Origin: Lachnospiraceae bacterium UBA3401
GTDB taxonomy: Bacteria; Bacillota; Clostridia; Lachnospirales; Lachnospiraceae
Direction: 5' to 3'
NCBI GenBank assembly: GCA_002358575.1
Contig: DEPD01000133.1
Span: forward strand, 1 to 24,298
DNA length: 24,298 bases
The position numbers and the translations under genes are program-made. The notes beneath the pieces were generated by a model, which saw only the letters and a program-made list of their open reading frames with translations, ran no database searches and was not told the origin of the DNA. Position 1 is the stretch's first letter. Each line of letters starts with the position of its first letter. Below, one piece after another: positions 1-7,697 of the stretch.

Positions 1-54
1 GTTTATTTGTCAAGGTTCTTTGTGTTCACCTGTCTTATTTGCGACAGCTTATTT

Positions 55-83
55 AGTATATCTCACACTTTTCTATCTGTCAA
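55..83 (-). promoter_or_regulatory. Sigma-A promoter firing off the left edge (second of an array)
   Basis: On the minus strand there is a perfect -35 TTGACA (78-83), a 17-base spacer and -10 TATACT (55-60). Upstream lie A-tracts (about 84-125) that look like an UP element. A further TTGACA sits at 8-13, whose -10 would lie outside the window. Nothing in the window is transcribed from it, so its target lies to the left. The strength and tandem arrangement fit a stable-RNA operon, which is inference. Confidence 0.75.
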
Positions 84-196
84 GTACTTTTTCCAAGTTT
101 TTTCATTTTTTCTTTTTTAACAAAACTATAATGAATCCACTGAAAAAGTTCCCTTTTCTTCCGCTAACTATTTTATATGTGTCAGCGATGTTGATT

Positions 197-225
197 ATAA
201 TATCACGTCGCAATTCAGTTGTCAA
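197..225 (-). promoter_or_regulatory. Sigma-A promoter, upstream member of the left-edge array
   Basis: Minus-strand -35 TTGACA (220-225), 17-base spacer, -10 TATTAT (197-202). It begins just after the terminator of the CvpA-like gene and points the same way as the promoter at 55-83. The remainder of 1-348 is AT-rich; the plus-strand open frames in it have neither ribosome-binding sites nor protein-like composition, so I see no gene there. Confidence 0.7.
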
Positions 226-244
226 CATCTTTTTTCATCTTTTG

Positions 245-280
245 TCAAAAAATGATTACAGTTCAGCCTTGCCGAACTGT
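245..280 (-). terminator. Rho-independent terminator of the cvpA-like transcript
   Basis: On the minus strand, arms ACAGTTC (274-280) and GAACTGT (258-264) enclose a 9-base loop and are followed, five bases later, by a run of six T (247-252). It lies about 70 bases after the stop of the CvpA-like gene and just before the leftward promoter at 197-225, so it separates the two transcription units. Confidence 0.65.
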
Positions 281-348
281 TACACATCAAAATACCTGCA
301 ATCTCAAATACAAAAAGACGGAAAGCGTTCATTGCAAAAAACACACAA

Positions 349-834
349 TCAAAGAAGAACATTTTTTAGCAGTTCAATCAGATAGTTTGAATAATAAAGC
401 ATCGTCAGAAAACGGCTCCGCTCCACCTGCTGCAAAACCCATGCATTCAAGTTCATCACATCAAATACTCCAATGAGCAGAAAGCAAAGCCACACTGCAA
501 AAATTGCTTCTATAAGACCTAACACCGCACCAGCCAACTTGTCCGCCAGCTTGCCGACTGGAATTGCCCGAACCAACCGGAAGGTATCTGTCAAAAATCT
601 CATAAGTCTGTAAATCATGCGAATCGCTAGTAGCAAGAACAATGCCATTATCACTTTTACATAGCTCTTCTGAAGAAAACTTCCAATGCCTTTTGCCATA
701 ACTACTAATACAAGAATTCCCAAAATACAGGAAACAATACGTATCACACTCTCTAAAAGTCCTCTTTTCCACCCCCATATTGTTCCTGCTCCAAACACTA
801 TCACTACTATGACAAATAAAATATTGATCTCCAA
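349..834 (-). CDS. CvpA family membrane protein
   Basis: A 161-residue, very hydrophobic protein with four predicted membrane segments (about residues 5-23, 28-50, 58-78, 98-125). Between the first two comes the motif GWKRGLLES, matching the Gly-Arg-Gly turn of CvpA proteins; length and four-helix layout also fit that family. CvpA in E. coli is needed for colicin V production, but most family members have no defined biochemical role. The start is TTG at 834, with GGAGGG seven bases upstream; no ATG is as well placed. It lies 55 bases downstream of the DUF5711 gene on the same strand and ends before a clear terminator, so it is probably the last gene of the unit. Family assignment is fairly secure, function is not. 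Confidence 0.75.
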   Translation of the reverse strand: MEINILFVIVVIVFGAGTIWGWKRGLLESVIRIVSCILGILVLVVMAKGIGSFLQKSYVKVIMALFLLLAIRMIYRLMRFLTDTFRLVRAIPVGKLADKLAGAVLGLIEAIFAVWLCFLLIGVFDVMNLNAWVLQQVERSRFLTMLYYSNYLIELLKNVLL

Positions 835-889
835 TCCTGTTCCCTCCGCTATAAGGAATTGTAACGATATCTGACCACACTGATTGAAA

Positions 890-2134
890 TTATTGAAGTT
901 CTATCGTCTGTATCGCATCTTCTGTGACGAGCGTATATTTTTCTATATTTCCTCCTGGAACAAAACAGGTCACTCTATCCTTAAAAATTCCTTGGTATTT
1001 GAGCCTGCTGCCCCAATCATAAATCAGACATTCACTGTCATTATATATGATAATCCCAGCGGAATCAAACAAAATATCCTGATACTCCAAATCAAATGCA
1101 ATTTCACTTACTTTTTTTCCTTTGGTGTCATAGATTTCTATGCGGTAGGTGGTTCCTGCTGCCGTGTTATAATACACAAGTCCCACATGATTTTCATTAT
1201 AAAATATACTCTGTATTTCCTCAGAAATCATAGTCTCCAATATGCTTTCTGGCTTCTGTTTTCCCTGAAAAAATATCCACCGATTATCCGCTGCCGCAAA
1301 CACTGTATCATTTGACATAAAATGCACAAAAGGAATCACTGCCTCGGAATATTTATAACCACTCACAAGATTATCTGTATAATTCTGCCCAACCGCAGAA
1401 AAATTATAAAATCCTACATTGGACACCAACTTTCCCTGCTCTGCTTTTATGTACGACACAGCCACAAGACTACCATCGCTTGAGATATCAATCGCAATCG
1501 GATATCCAGAATTACTCATCCTTGTCTTAAAATCCGCAAAGGACTCTCCTGTTGCATAGTACAAATAGATTGCAGTGACCGGTGAGTCATCTAAAACAGC
1601 CGCCACTACACCGTTAGAAGCGACGCAAAAATCTCTAATTGGCATTGTTGTCTCGATTGTCCCAATCGGTCCCTGTGTATCACAGACATAAATTTTTCTG
1701 CCATTGTAATCGCCAACTGCAACTGTTTTTCCACTGGTTTTTATCATAGGATTTTGCATTTCATAAGTCTGATTCCAGATGGTTTTTCCCTTTAAGTTTG
1801 TACAACTTATTCCATCATTGCTATAAGTCAAAAGTGTTCCTTTGAGATGAATTGTCTTTGAATCTTTTGCCCGCACCCACTCACTCTCGCGTATCACATC
1901 ATATCCGACATACACTTTATGTTTCCAACTAATATAGGAACTGAGCGCGACAATTGCTGCAAATCCTAGTACTGCCAGAACCATGTACAGTTTTATCTGT
2001 CTGTGTCTGGCCAGCATATTGTCCATTGATTTGTCCTTAATCTTGCTATTTGCCGTTTCTTTCTCTTTAATTTTTTTGTTTTTTTCGCCTTTTAATAGAT
2101 ATTGGCTTCTGTTAAAATCCCTAATTTCTGCCAT
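890..2134 (-). CDS. DUF5711 family membrane-anchored protein
   Basis: 414 residues. A charged, lysine-rich N-terminus of about 45 residues is followed by one membrane helix (about 48-69) and then a long outside domain rich in beta-strand patterns (repeated blocks such as ISSDGSLVAVS and SNGVVAAVL), resembling a WD40/PQQ-like propeller. This layout is that of DUF5711, a family known mainly from Clostridia and not characterised. It probably faces the cell wall as a type II membrane protein. The ATG at 2134 has GAGGG six bases upstream. The LysM gene ends about 90 bases upstream and the CvpA-like gene starts 55 bases downstream, suggesting an envelope-related group of three membrane proteins. 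I give no specific function. Confidence 0.65.
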   Translation of the reverse strand: MAEIRDFNRSQYLLKGEKNKKIKEKETANSKIKDKSMDNMLARHRQIKLYMVLAVLGFAAIVALSSYISWKHKVYVGYDVIRESEWVRAKDSKTIHLKGTLLTYSNDGISCTNLKGKTIWNQTYEMQNPMIKTSGKTVAVGDYNGRKIYVCDTQGPIGTIETTMPIRDFCVASNGVVAAVLDDSPVTAIYLYYATGESFADFKTRMSNSGYPIAIDISSDGSLVAVSYIKAEQGKLVSNVGFYNFSAVGQNYTDNLVSGYKYSEAVIPFVHFMSNDTVFAAADNRWIFFQGKQKPESILETMISEEIQSIFYNENHVGLVYYNTAAGTTYRIEIYDTKGKKVSEIAFDLEYQDILFDSAGIIIYNDSECLIYDWGSRLKYQGIFKDRVTCFVPGGNIEKYTLVTEDAIQTIELQ

Positions 2135-2225
2135 TCACATCCCTCATTTTTACTGCCTATCCAATCGTTCACACAGTTCAGTTACCGCTCTTGTATCACT
2201 GAATAGGTACAGTATAACATTATTT

Positions 2226-3671
2226 TCAGGGAAGTAAAAGCTTTTGTCCATAAAGAATATTATCTGGGTTTTCAATATTATTCCACCGGCAAATCTCCTC
2301 CACATGAGAATAGTCCCCATAGACATTGAAGCAGATTGTTTGGAGTGTGTCTCCCTTGCGTACTACATAGTATTGTGGCACAGAATCCTGTGCGGACTGC
2401 TGCGCAGAAGTATCCTGTGTGGACTGTTCTATAGTGTCTTGAGGCAATAATTCCTGTGAAAGCTCTCGCGCAGCGGTGTCCTGTGTCGTTGGTTCTTGTG
2501 TCGGTTGTATGTCTGTGTCTTGAGACAATGCTTCCTGTGTTGATTGTAAATCAGTATCTTGAGACAACGATTCTTGTGTGGGCTGCTGCGCAGAAGCATC
2601 CTGCGCTGACTGCTGTACAACAAGCTCTTGCGCTGGAGAAGTCTCTTGGTTTGCGGCAATATTTTGTCTTTGTTCTGTTCCTTCCTGGACATCTGCGCGG
2701 TTCTCTTCTGTAGTTTCTGTTATCTCCTTTTCCGATGTTATATTTTCTGCGGGAACAGTCTGCTGCATTGTAGGTATGACCTGGGTTGTATCAGTGTCTG
2801 TGTTAGTAGAATTATCATGAAACGCGGAATTTTTTGTGATAAACGCAATACAATAATCAATGCTTGCCTGCATACTCTGCATTTTATTATAATTATTTAT
2901 AGAAATAATACCATATGCCATAACGCACACAACAAATCCTAAACATAAAAGATTCATAACATTCCACATAAAGCTGACTTTTACCTCCTCGCGATTATAC
3001 GATTGTGCAATTCTGCTCAGACGTGCCGCATCATTTCTAGAAGTTCTGTTGTGTGTATCGTGTTCTGTTGGAGATAGAATTATTTTGTTGATACCATTTT
3101 GTTTGCTGTTATTCCACTCAACAAGATAGTTTTGCATCTCCTCATTCTGGTCATAATATATGTAAAAATCATCTAGTATCACCTTTGTGCTGCGCAGTGT
3201 TAATTCCAGTCGCAATCCTTGGTCTTTATTCTGGCTTGCGCTTGCAGTGCCAATATAAGTGCACGATGGAAAATAGGTGTCATTTAGCTGTTGAATTTTA
3301 TTCCTGTTCCCGTCTAAAATTGCTGCGCCAGAGATTACAATCCGATACCTGCCGCCTTCTTCCAAAATGTTTCCATACATTGCAATGTTGGATGATACAT
3401 TTGTTTCAATTTGGTACTCATCACTTTTTCGTAAGTCATCCTCTACATTTTTTTTGTTTGAGACAATTTTTTTAATAAACGTGTGTACGTAATCTTCCAA
3501 ATATAGAATATAGATTCCCTCTGGTGCCCCAATCGTTCGTGTGTTTACCGGAATAGAAGCAGTCCTATCTATTGGCATTGTTCTAGCCGCGCTGCTCCGC
3601 ATTTCATTTCCAGAATCCTGATGTAATTCCTGAGTCCTCGTATTGAAGAGTACATTTGATTGTTTGTCCAT
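2226..3671 (-). CDS. Membrane-anchored LysM protein with Gln/Thr/Ser-rich repeat stalk
   Basis: 481 residues in four parts. Residues 1-230 form a soluble domain I do not recognise, predicted inside the cell. A membrane helix follows at about 234-257. Residues about 285-433 are low-complexity and hydrophilic, with degenerate repeats of the type QDTDLQSTQEALS at 354-432. The C-terminus (434-481) is one LysM domain, beginning YYVVRKGDTLQTIC and ending with LYGQKLLLP. LysM binds the N-acetylglucosamine sugars of peptidoglycan, so the likely role is a tether between membrane and wall, with the N-terminal domain on the cytoplasmic side. The ATG at 3671 has only a modest AAGG nine bases upstream. 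The repeats (nt 2376-2612) could vary in number between strains. Confidence 0.75.
   Translation of the reverse strand: MDKQSNVLFNTRTQELHQDSGNEMRSSAARTMPIDRTASIPVNTRTIGAPEGIYILYLEDYVHTFIKKIVSNKKNVEDDLRKSDEYQIETNVSSNIAMYGNILEEGGRYRIVISGAAILDGNRNKIQQLNDTYFPSCTYIGTASASQNKDQGLRLELTLRSTKVILDDFYIYYDQNEEMQNYLVEWNNSKQNGINKIILSPTEHDTHNRTSRNDAARLSRIAQSYNREEVKVSFMWNVMNLLCLGFVVCVMAYGIISINNYNKMQSMQASIDYCIAFITKNSAFHDNSTNTDTDTTQVIPTMQQTVPAENITSEKEITETTEENRADVQEGTEQRQNIAANQETSPAQELVVQQSAQDASAQQPTQESLSQDTDLQSTQEALSQDTDIQPTQEPTTQDTAARELSQELLPQDTIEQSTQDTSAQQSAQDSVPQYYVVRKGDTLQTICFNVYGDYSHVEEICRWNNIENPDNILYGQKLLLP
2376..2612 (-). repeat. Degenerate in-frame tandem repeats within the LysM gene
   Basis: About seven imperfect units, built around SQDTD, QSTQE and AQQSAQD peptides, are visible at both DNA and protein level (recurring caagacac and gcagaag/tcttgtgt blocks). 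They encode the hydrophilic stalk between membrane helix and LysM domain. The unit length is not constant, so they have diverged. Confidence 0.65.
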
Positions 3672-3842
3672 AATGCATTACCTTCGTAATGAACTTTATG
3701 TTCCAATTACTTTCCTTTCATGTATAATTCTATGGCTGCGCTCGTCCTTCAAAAAAATTAAGAACCCGTTTGCCTTAACCATATCATAGCACTTGGAACG
3801 TAAGGATTCTGTCGAAAAGTGTTGTCAAGAAAAATTTTAAAA

Positions 3843-3869
3843 ACCACCTGCTGTATTATTGCAGGTGGT
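3843..3869 (-). terminator. Rho-independent terminator downstream of galM
   Basis: Nine-base arms ACCACCTGC (3843-3851) and GCAGGTGGT (3861-3869) enclose a nine-base loop. On the minus strand the hairpin is followed by TTTTTAAAATTTTT, giving a good U-tract in the galM direction. The rest of the 285 bases between galM and the LysM gene holds extra hairpins (3882-3960) but no gene that I can see. Confidence 0.8.
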
Positions 3870-3881
3870 CAAAATACTTTT

Positions 3882-3960
3882 ATGCATGGACCCATGCATA
3901 GAAAGTATGCCACTAAATCGGCGCATGGGCTGCGCAATTAGGGGAAGCAACCTCCCCTAA
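3882..3960. repeat. Three small consecutive palindromes at the 3' end of galM
   Basis: ATGCATGG/CCATGCAT (3882-3899), GCGCA/TGCGC (3921-3935) and TTAGGGGA/TCCCCTAA (3938-3945 with 3953-3960) follow each other. The last overlaps the TAG stop of galM (3957-3959). None has a U-tract of its own; they may protect the 3' end of the message or be remnants of a palindromic repeat. Confidence 0.55.
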
Positions 3961-5009
3961 TCGATTGTATTGTAGAACCGATACACGGTTGTTGTTTTAT
4001 AAGGTCTCTCTGGTCCATAAATCACATCCTGGAATTGCGGTTGATTCACAGCATCCGGGAAACATTGTGTCTCCAGGCAAAGTCCACTGCGCTTGCCATA
4101 GGAAGCGCCTCCCTTTCCGATTTGTGGTGTAATGCAGTTTCCAGCATAGAACTGCAAACCAGGCTGGTCAGTGTAAACATCCATCTTTCTTCCCGTAGTA
4201 GGTTCTTCCACAGAAGCCACCTTTTGAATGGAGCCATCAAACCCATCCAGTGCAAAATTATGATCATAACCCTGACCATATTTTAACTGAACATTATCCA
4301 CATCAATTTCATCACCAATTGTCTTCATCTTCCTAAAATCAAAAGGGGTATCTGCTACATCTACAAGTTCTCCTGTAGGAATCAAGCGCTCAAAAATCGG
4401 TGTATACTTCGATGCATTAATACAAAGTCTGTGTGACTCAATATTTCCTGACTGATGTCCTGCAAGGTTAAAATATGTATGATTTGTCATATTTATCAAA
4501 GTCTTTTTATCACTTGTCGCTTCATATTCTATTTTAAGTTCATTTTCCTCTGTGACAGTATAAGTGACTTGTACCTTTTTGTTGCCTGGAAATCCCATTG
4601 AACCATCTGGATCGATAAGCGAAAATACAACACAGTTATCCTTTAAATCTGCATTCCAGATTCTTTTGTGATATCCTCTATCATCGTCACTGTGAAGATT
4701 ATTGGTGCCATCGTTTACCGCAAGCTGGTATGTTTCCCCATCAATCGTAAAACTTGCATTATCGATACGATTTGCACTTGGTCCAATCGTCGCGCCAAAG
4801 AAGCAACCGTTTGTCAGATACCCCTCAATATTATCATAGCCAAGCACCACATCATCAGCATTTCCTGCCCTGCCAGGTACGAAAAGATTGACAAGAATTG
4901 CCCCAAAGTCTGTCACTTCCGCCGCAAAACCTTTCTCGTTCTTGATGGTGTAAAGACTAACTTCTGTTCCGTCTGGTGTTTTTCCAAAATTTTTTGTTGT
5001 GATTGTCAT
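3957..5009 (-). CDS. galM: Aldose 1-epimerase (galactose mutarotase)
   Basis: 350 residues, the usual length for GalM. It interconverts alpha and beta anomers of aldoses such as D-galactose, feeding the Leloir pathway in the cytoplasm. Visible family residues are NRI with Arg81, NNLH with His106, the catalytic acid His177 in MTNHTYFNLAGH and the catalytic base Glu313 in LCLETQCFPD. The ATG at 5009 has AGAGGG at a normal distance. It appears to be a single-gene unit, with its own promoter upstream (TATAAT at 5066-5071) and its own terminator (3843-3869); no galK or galT lies nearby. Some family members act on other sugars, so the substrate is inferred, but the enzyme class is secure. Confidence 0.93.
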   Translation of the reverse strand: MTITTKNFGKTPDGTEVSLYTIKNEKGFAAEVTDFGAILVNLFVPGRAGNADDVVLGYDNIEGYLTNGCFFGATIGPSANRIDNASFTIDGETYQLAVNDGTNNLHSDDDRGYHKRIWNADLKDNCVVFSLIDPDGSMGFPGNKKVQVTYTVTEENELKIEYEATSDKKTLINMTNHTYFNLAGHQSGNIESHRLCINASKYTPIFERLIPTGELVDVADTPFDFRKMKTIGDEIDVDNVQLKYGQGYDHNFALDGFDGSIQKVASVEEPTTGRKMDVYTDQPGLQFYAGNCITPQIGKGGASYGKRSGLCLETQCFPDAVNQPQFQDVIYGPERPYKTTTVYRFYNTID

Positions 5010-5040
5010 TGTTTTTCCCTCTTTTCTTGTTATAAGGAAC

Positions 5041-5084
5041 TGTTCAGAAATTTACTTATGATCTCATTATAATCTATCTGAACA
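5041..5084 (-). promoter_or_regulatory. Probable galM promoter with an inverted repeat around the -10
   Basis: Minus-strand -10 TATAAT lies at 5066-5071; no good -35 is visible at 17 bases. The arms TGTTCAGA (5041-5048) and TCTGAACA (5077-5084) are a perfect 8-base inverted repeat flanking the -10, where a regulator could block transcription. Promoter role is likely, operator role is inference. Confidence 0.45.
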
Positions 5085-5133
5085 ATTGATATCTACAGTA
5101 CTTTTTATAGATTTTACCCTGTAAAATTACACT

Positions 5134-5730
5134 TTATAGCTCTGTCCTGCCTTCGAGTGCCCGCAGCAGAGTCATCTCGTCAATACACTCCAAATCACCG
5201 CCTACAGGCACGCCGCTTGCAATGCGTGTCACTTTGACGCCGGTCGGTTTAATTAGCTTTGAAATATACATTGCGGTTGTCTCCCCCTCAAGGCTTGAGT
5301 TCGTCGCTATAATAACCTCCTCAACTTCCCCTTCAAGGCGCTTTACAAGCTCTTTGAGCTTAATGTCATTTGGTCCGATTCCAAGCATAGGAGAAATTGC
5401 CCCGTGCAGCACATGATAAACCCCCAGATATTTTCCAGTCTTTTCATATGCAGCTAAATCCCTGATGTTCTCCACAACCATAATCGTTCCGTGGTCGCGC
5501 TTTGGATTGGCACAAATTGGACAGATTTCCTTATCCGCAAGGGTACAACAAGTATTACAGTAATGAATATTTTTCCGTGCATCCACCATAATCTGCGCAA
5601 AGCGTTCCACATGTTCTGGTGGCATATTGATCACATGGAGTGCAAGCCTTTGCGCAGACTTATTTCCCACGCCTGGAAGTTTTGCAAACTGTTCGATTAA
5701 CTGATTGATATATCCACTGTAAAGTTCCAT
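5134..5730 (-). CDS. recR: Recombination mediator protein RecR
   Basis: 198 residues, the normal RecR size. RecR works with RecO (and RecF) to load RecA on single-stranded DNA at gaps. The order of parts is typical: helix-hairpin-helix (about 11-33, LPGVGNKSAQRLA), a four-cysteine zinc finger (C58, C61, C70, C73 in CNTC...CPIC) and a Toprim domain (about 80-175, starting MVVENIRDLAAYE). Its ATG overlaps the stop of ybaB by one base (TAATG), so translation is probably coupled. It is the last gene of the SDR-dnaX-ybaB-recR unit. A weak AT-rich palindrome just beyond the stop is not a convincing terminator. Confidence 0.97.
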   Translation of the reverse strand: MELYSGYINQLIEQFAKLPGVGNKSAQRLALHVINMPPEHVERFAQIMVDARKNIHYCNTCCTLADKEICPICANPKRDHGTIMVVENIRDLAAYEKTGKYLGVYHVLHGAISPMLGIGPNDIKLKELVKRLEGEVEEVIIATNSSLEGETTAMYISKLIKPTGVKVTRIASGVPVGGDLECIDEMTLLRALEGRTEL

Positions 5731-6089
5731 TAGAAAGGTAACCCTCCACCAAGTCCGCCAAAGCCGCCTGCCATTTTGCCCATCAGCTCATTGTTCGCTT
5801 CCTCCGCCTGACGCAACGCCTCATTTGCCGCTGCCATAATCAAATCCTGTAAAGTTTCTATATCCTCCGGGTCCACTGCCTCATCTGAGAGTGTCACCTT
5901 CACAATTTCTTTCTTTCCAGTCACGACAACCTCAACTGCTCCGCCGCCTGCTTTTGCAGAAAATTCCTTGGTCTCAAGCTCTTTTTGCCCTTCCTCCATC
6001 TGTCGCTGCATTCGCTGCGCCTGTTTCATCAAATTATTCATGTTTCCAGGCATACCCATGCCTCCCGGAAATCCTCCTCTTTTTGCCAT
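5730..6089 (-). CDS. ybaB: YbaB/EbfC family nucleoid-associated protein
   Basis: 119 residues. YbaB/EbfC proteins form small dimers that bind DNA and are nearly always encoded between dnaX and recR, as here. The N-terminus is Gly/Met-rich (GGFPGGMGMPGNMNN), followed by the coiled region LMKQAQRMQRQMEEGQKEL and the core strand pattern VEVVVTGKKEIVKVTLSDEAVDPEDIE; the tail is Gly-rich. The length is slightly above the usual 100-110 because of the Gly-rich ends. It starts 29 bases after the dnaX stop and shares one base with recR. Confidence 0.93.
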   Translation of the reverse strand: MAKRGGFPGGMGMPGNMNNLMKQAQRMQRQMEEGQKELETKEFSAKAGGGAVEVVVTGKKEIVKVTLSDEAVDPEDIETLQDLIMAAANEALRQAEEANNELMGKMAGGFGGLGGGLPF

Positions 6090-6118
6090 TACTTTACACT
6101 CCTTTTCTTTTTCTTCTC

Positions 6119-7681
6119 TTATTCGTCCTCAATCTCTATGTCCATATTGATCACTTTTGCAAGGTCAACATAGCTCTCCTCAAACCGTCTTCCGGGCGAC
6201 AGGCTCTGCACCTGCACAGATACCTGTTTTTGTATTAAATTAGATATCATATCCTCAACAAATTTATGATTTTCCTGTTTGTTGAGATAATCAAATGCCA
6301 CCCCGTCTTCCACCACAATGACAAGTTGATTGTCACCGCCCAGACTTAAACGCGCATTTTTTAAATGCGTTTTTAACGGCTGTCCTGTCTCTGCCACAAT
6401 TCCGCGCCAGCCGCCCACAATCTGTCGGATATCTTCTGGAATTGCCTTTGGCATCACGGGCTTTACCACCTCTGCCACTGGTTCCTGTGTCGATTGTAAC
6501 GCAGTTGGGACCGCCTGCACAACACCTTTTTTTAATTTATCCTCCAACTCTCTCACGCGTGCTACAACAGCGTCATTTGTCGTCTCCATCGCAGGTTTAC
6601 ACAGTTTAATCAGGGTTATTTCTATTAAAATACGCTTCTGTGTGGCATACTTTATCTGACTGGAAAGTTCTGAAAAAATGCGAATCTGACGCATAATTTC
6701 CTCCGCGTTCATCGCATCTGCCTCCGCCTTTAGACGCGCAAGATTTTCACTCGACACATCTATAACATCTTCAATATCGTGGTCAGAAGTCTTTACGAGC
6801 AACAGATTTCGCAAATACCAAGTGATATCTGTAACAAACTGCGTCAACTCCCGCCCCTGCATAACCACATCTTCAAGAAGTGCAATGCAGCCAGTGATAT
6901 CGCGTGCCTGTATAAGTTCCAACAACCGCGCAAACACTTCCATATCGACCGCTCCCAGCACATCAAGAACCTTGTCGTAAGTCAGTTCCTCCCCAAAATG
7001 AAACGCAATACACTGGTCCAAAAGGCTCAGCGCGTCACGCATAGATCCATCCGCTGTCTTTGCAATGTATTTTAATGCGCGTTCCTCAACCTGCACTTGT
7101 TCCTGTGTCATCAAATCGCGCAGGCGATCTGTGATTGTCTCTATTGTAATTCTTTTGAAATCATAACGCTGACAACGTGAAAGTATCGTTATTGGAATTT
7201 TATGCACCTCTGTGGTCGCCAAGATAAAAATTACATATGCGGGCGGTTCCTCCAAAGTTTTCAATAGTGCATTAAAAGCTCCTATGGAAAGCATATGCAC
7301 TTCATCAATAATATAAACCTTATATTTTCCCTCAACGGGAGTATAGGATACCTCATCAATAATTTCTCGGATATTATCCACGCCGTTATTGGACGCAGCA
7401 TCAATCTCAATCACATTCACACTGGCGCCGGAAGCAATCGTCTGACAGCTTCTGCACTGCCCACATGGGCTGCCCTCCACAGGGTTTTCGCAATTTACAG
7501 ACTTGGCAAACAGTTTTGCAATCGTAGTCTTGCCTGTTCCGCGCGTGCCTGTAAAAAGATAGGCATGTCCAATGCGATCCGCCTTAATCTGGTTTCGGAG
7601 CGTTGTGACAATGTGGTCTTGTCCCTTGACCTCCTCAAAAATATCAGGTCGGAATTTTCTGTATAATGCAGTGTATGACAT
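6119..7681 (-). CDS. dnaX: DNA polymerase III subunits gamma/tau
   Basis: 520 residues from MSYTALYRKFRP, the canonical DnaX start. The ATG at 7681 has GTGAGGAG (7688-7695) six bases upstream; an in-frame extension to 7720 lacks such a site. DnaX is the ATPase of the clamp loader that places the beta clamp and couples polymerases. Visible parts: Walker A GTRGTGKT (45-52), zinc-binding cysteines 64, 73, 76 and 79, Walker B VYIIDE (123-128), sensor 1 ILATTE (153-158) and the SRC motif with arginine finger R169. A Gln/Pro/Val-rich linker follows near residue 390, then a C-terminal tau-like part. At the linker is an A7 run behind GGAGG that may permit frameshifting to a 449-residue form. The SDR gene ends 17 bases upstream and ybaB starts 29 bases downstream. 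Confidence 0.97.
   Translation of the reverse strand: MSYTALYRKFRPDIFEEVKGQDHIVTTLRNQIKADRIGHAYLFTGTRGTGKTTIAKLFAKSVNCENPVEGSPCGQCRSCQTIASGASVNVIEIDAASNNGVDNIREIIDEVSYTPVEGKYKVYIIDEVHMLSIGAFNALLKTLEEPPAYVIFILATTEVHKIPITILSRCQRYDFKRITIETITDRLRDLMTQEQVQVEERALKYIAKTADGSMRDALSLLDQCIAFHFGEELTYDKVLDVLGAVDMEVFARLLELIQARDITGCIALLEDVVMQGRELTQFVTDITWYLRNLLLVKTSDHDIEDVIDVSSENLARLKAEADAMNAEEIMRQIRIFSELSSQIKYATQKRILIEITLIKLCKPAMETTNDAVVARVRELEDKLKKGVVQAVPTALQSTQEPVAEVVKPVMPKAIPEDIRQIVGGWRGIVAETGQPLKTHLKNARLSLGGDNQLVIVVEDGVAFDYLNKQENHKFVEDMISNLIQKQVSVQVQSLSPGRRFEESYVDLAKVINMDIEIEDE
6527..6545 (-). promoter_or_regulatory. Possible dnaX recoding site (A7 run after GGAGG)
   Basis: In coding sense the order is GGAGG (6541-6545), seven bases, then seven A (6527-6533), in zero frame read as TTA AAA AAA GGT. 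A -1 slip on A AAA AAA enters a frame that stays open for 64 codons and stops at TGA (6333-6335), giving about 449 residues against 520. A bulged 8-bp hairpin can be drawn just downstream. E. coli dnaX uses A AAA AAG with an upstream Shine-Dalgarno-like sequence and a hairpin. Here activity is inference; the 7-base spacing is shorter than in E. coli. Confidence 0.4.
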
Positions 7682-7697
7682 GATTTTCTCCTCACAT

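Noticed and set aside
20..385. Plus-strand 121-codon frame at the left end
   Set aside because: Very Phe/Ser-rich product of AT-rich DNA, no ribosome-binding site, and it lies over promoters and a terminator of the other strand.
884..1315. Plus-strand 143-codon frame over the DUF5711 gene
   Set aside because: Shadow of the real minus-strand gene; no start signal and no family pattern.
5110..5133. Palindrome ATTTTAC/GTAAAAT after recR as terminator
   Set aside because: Only AT pairs apart from one GC, three-base loop and no U-tract.
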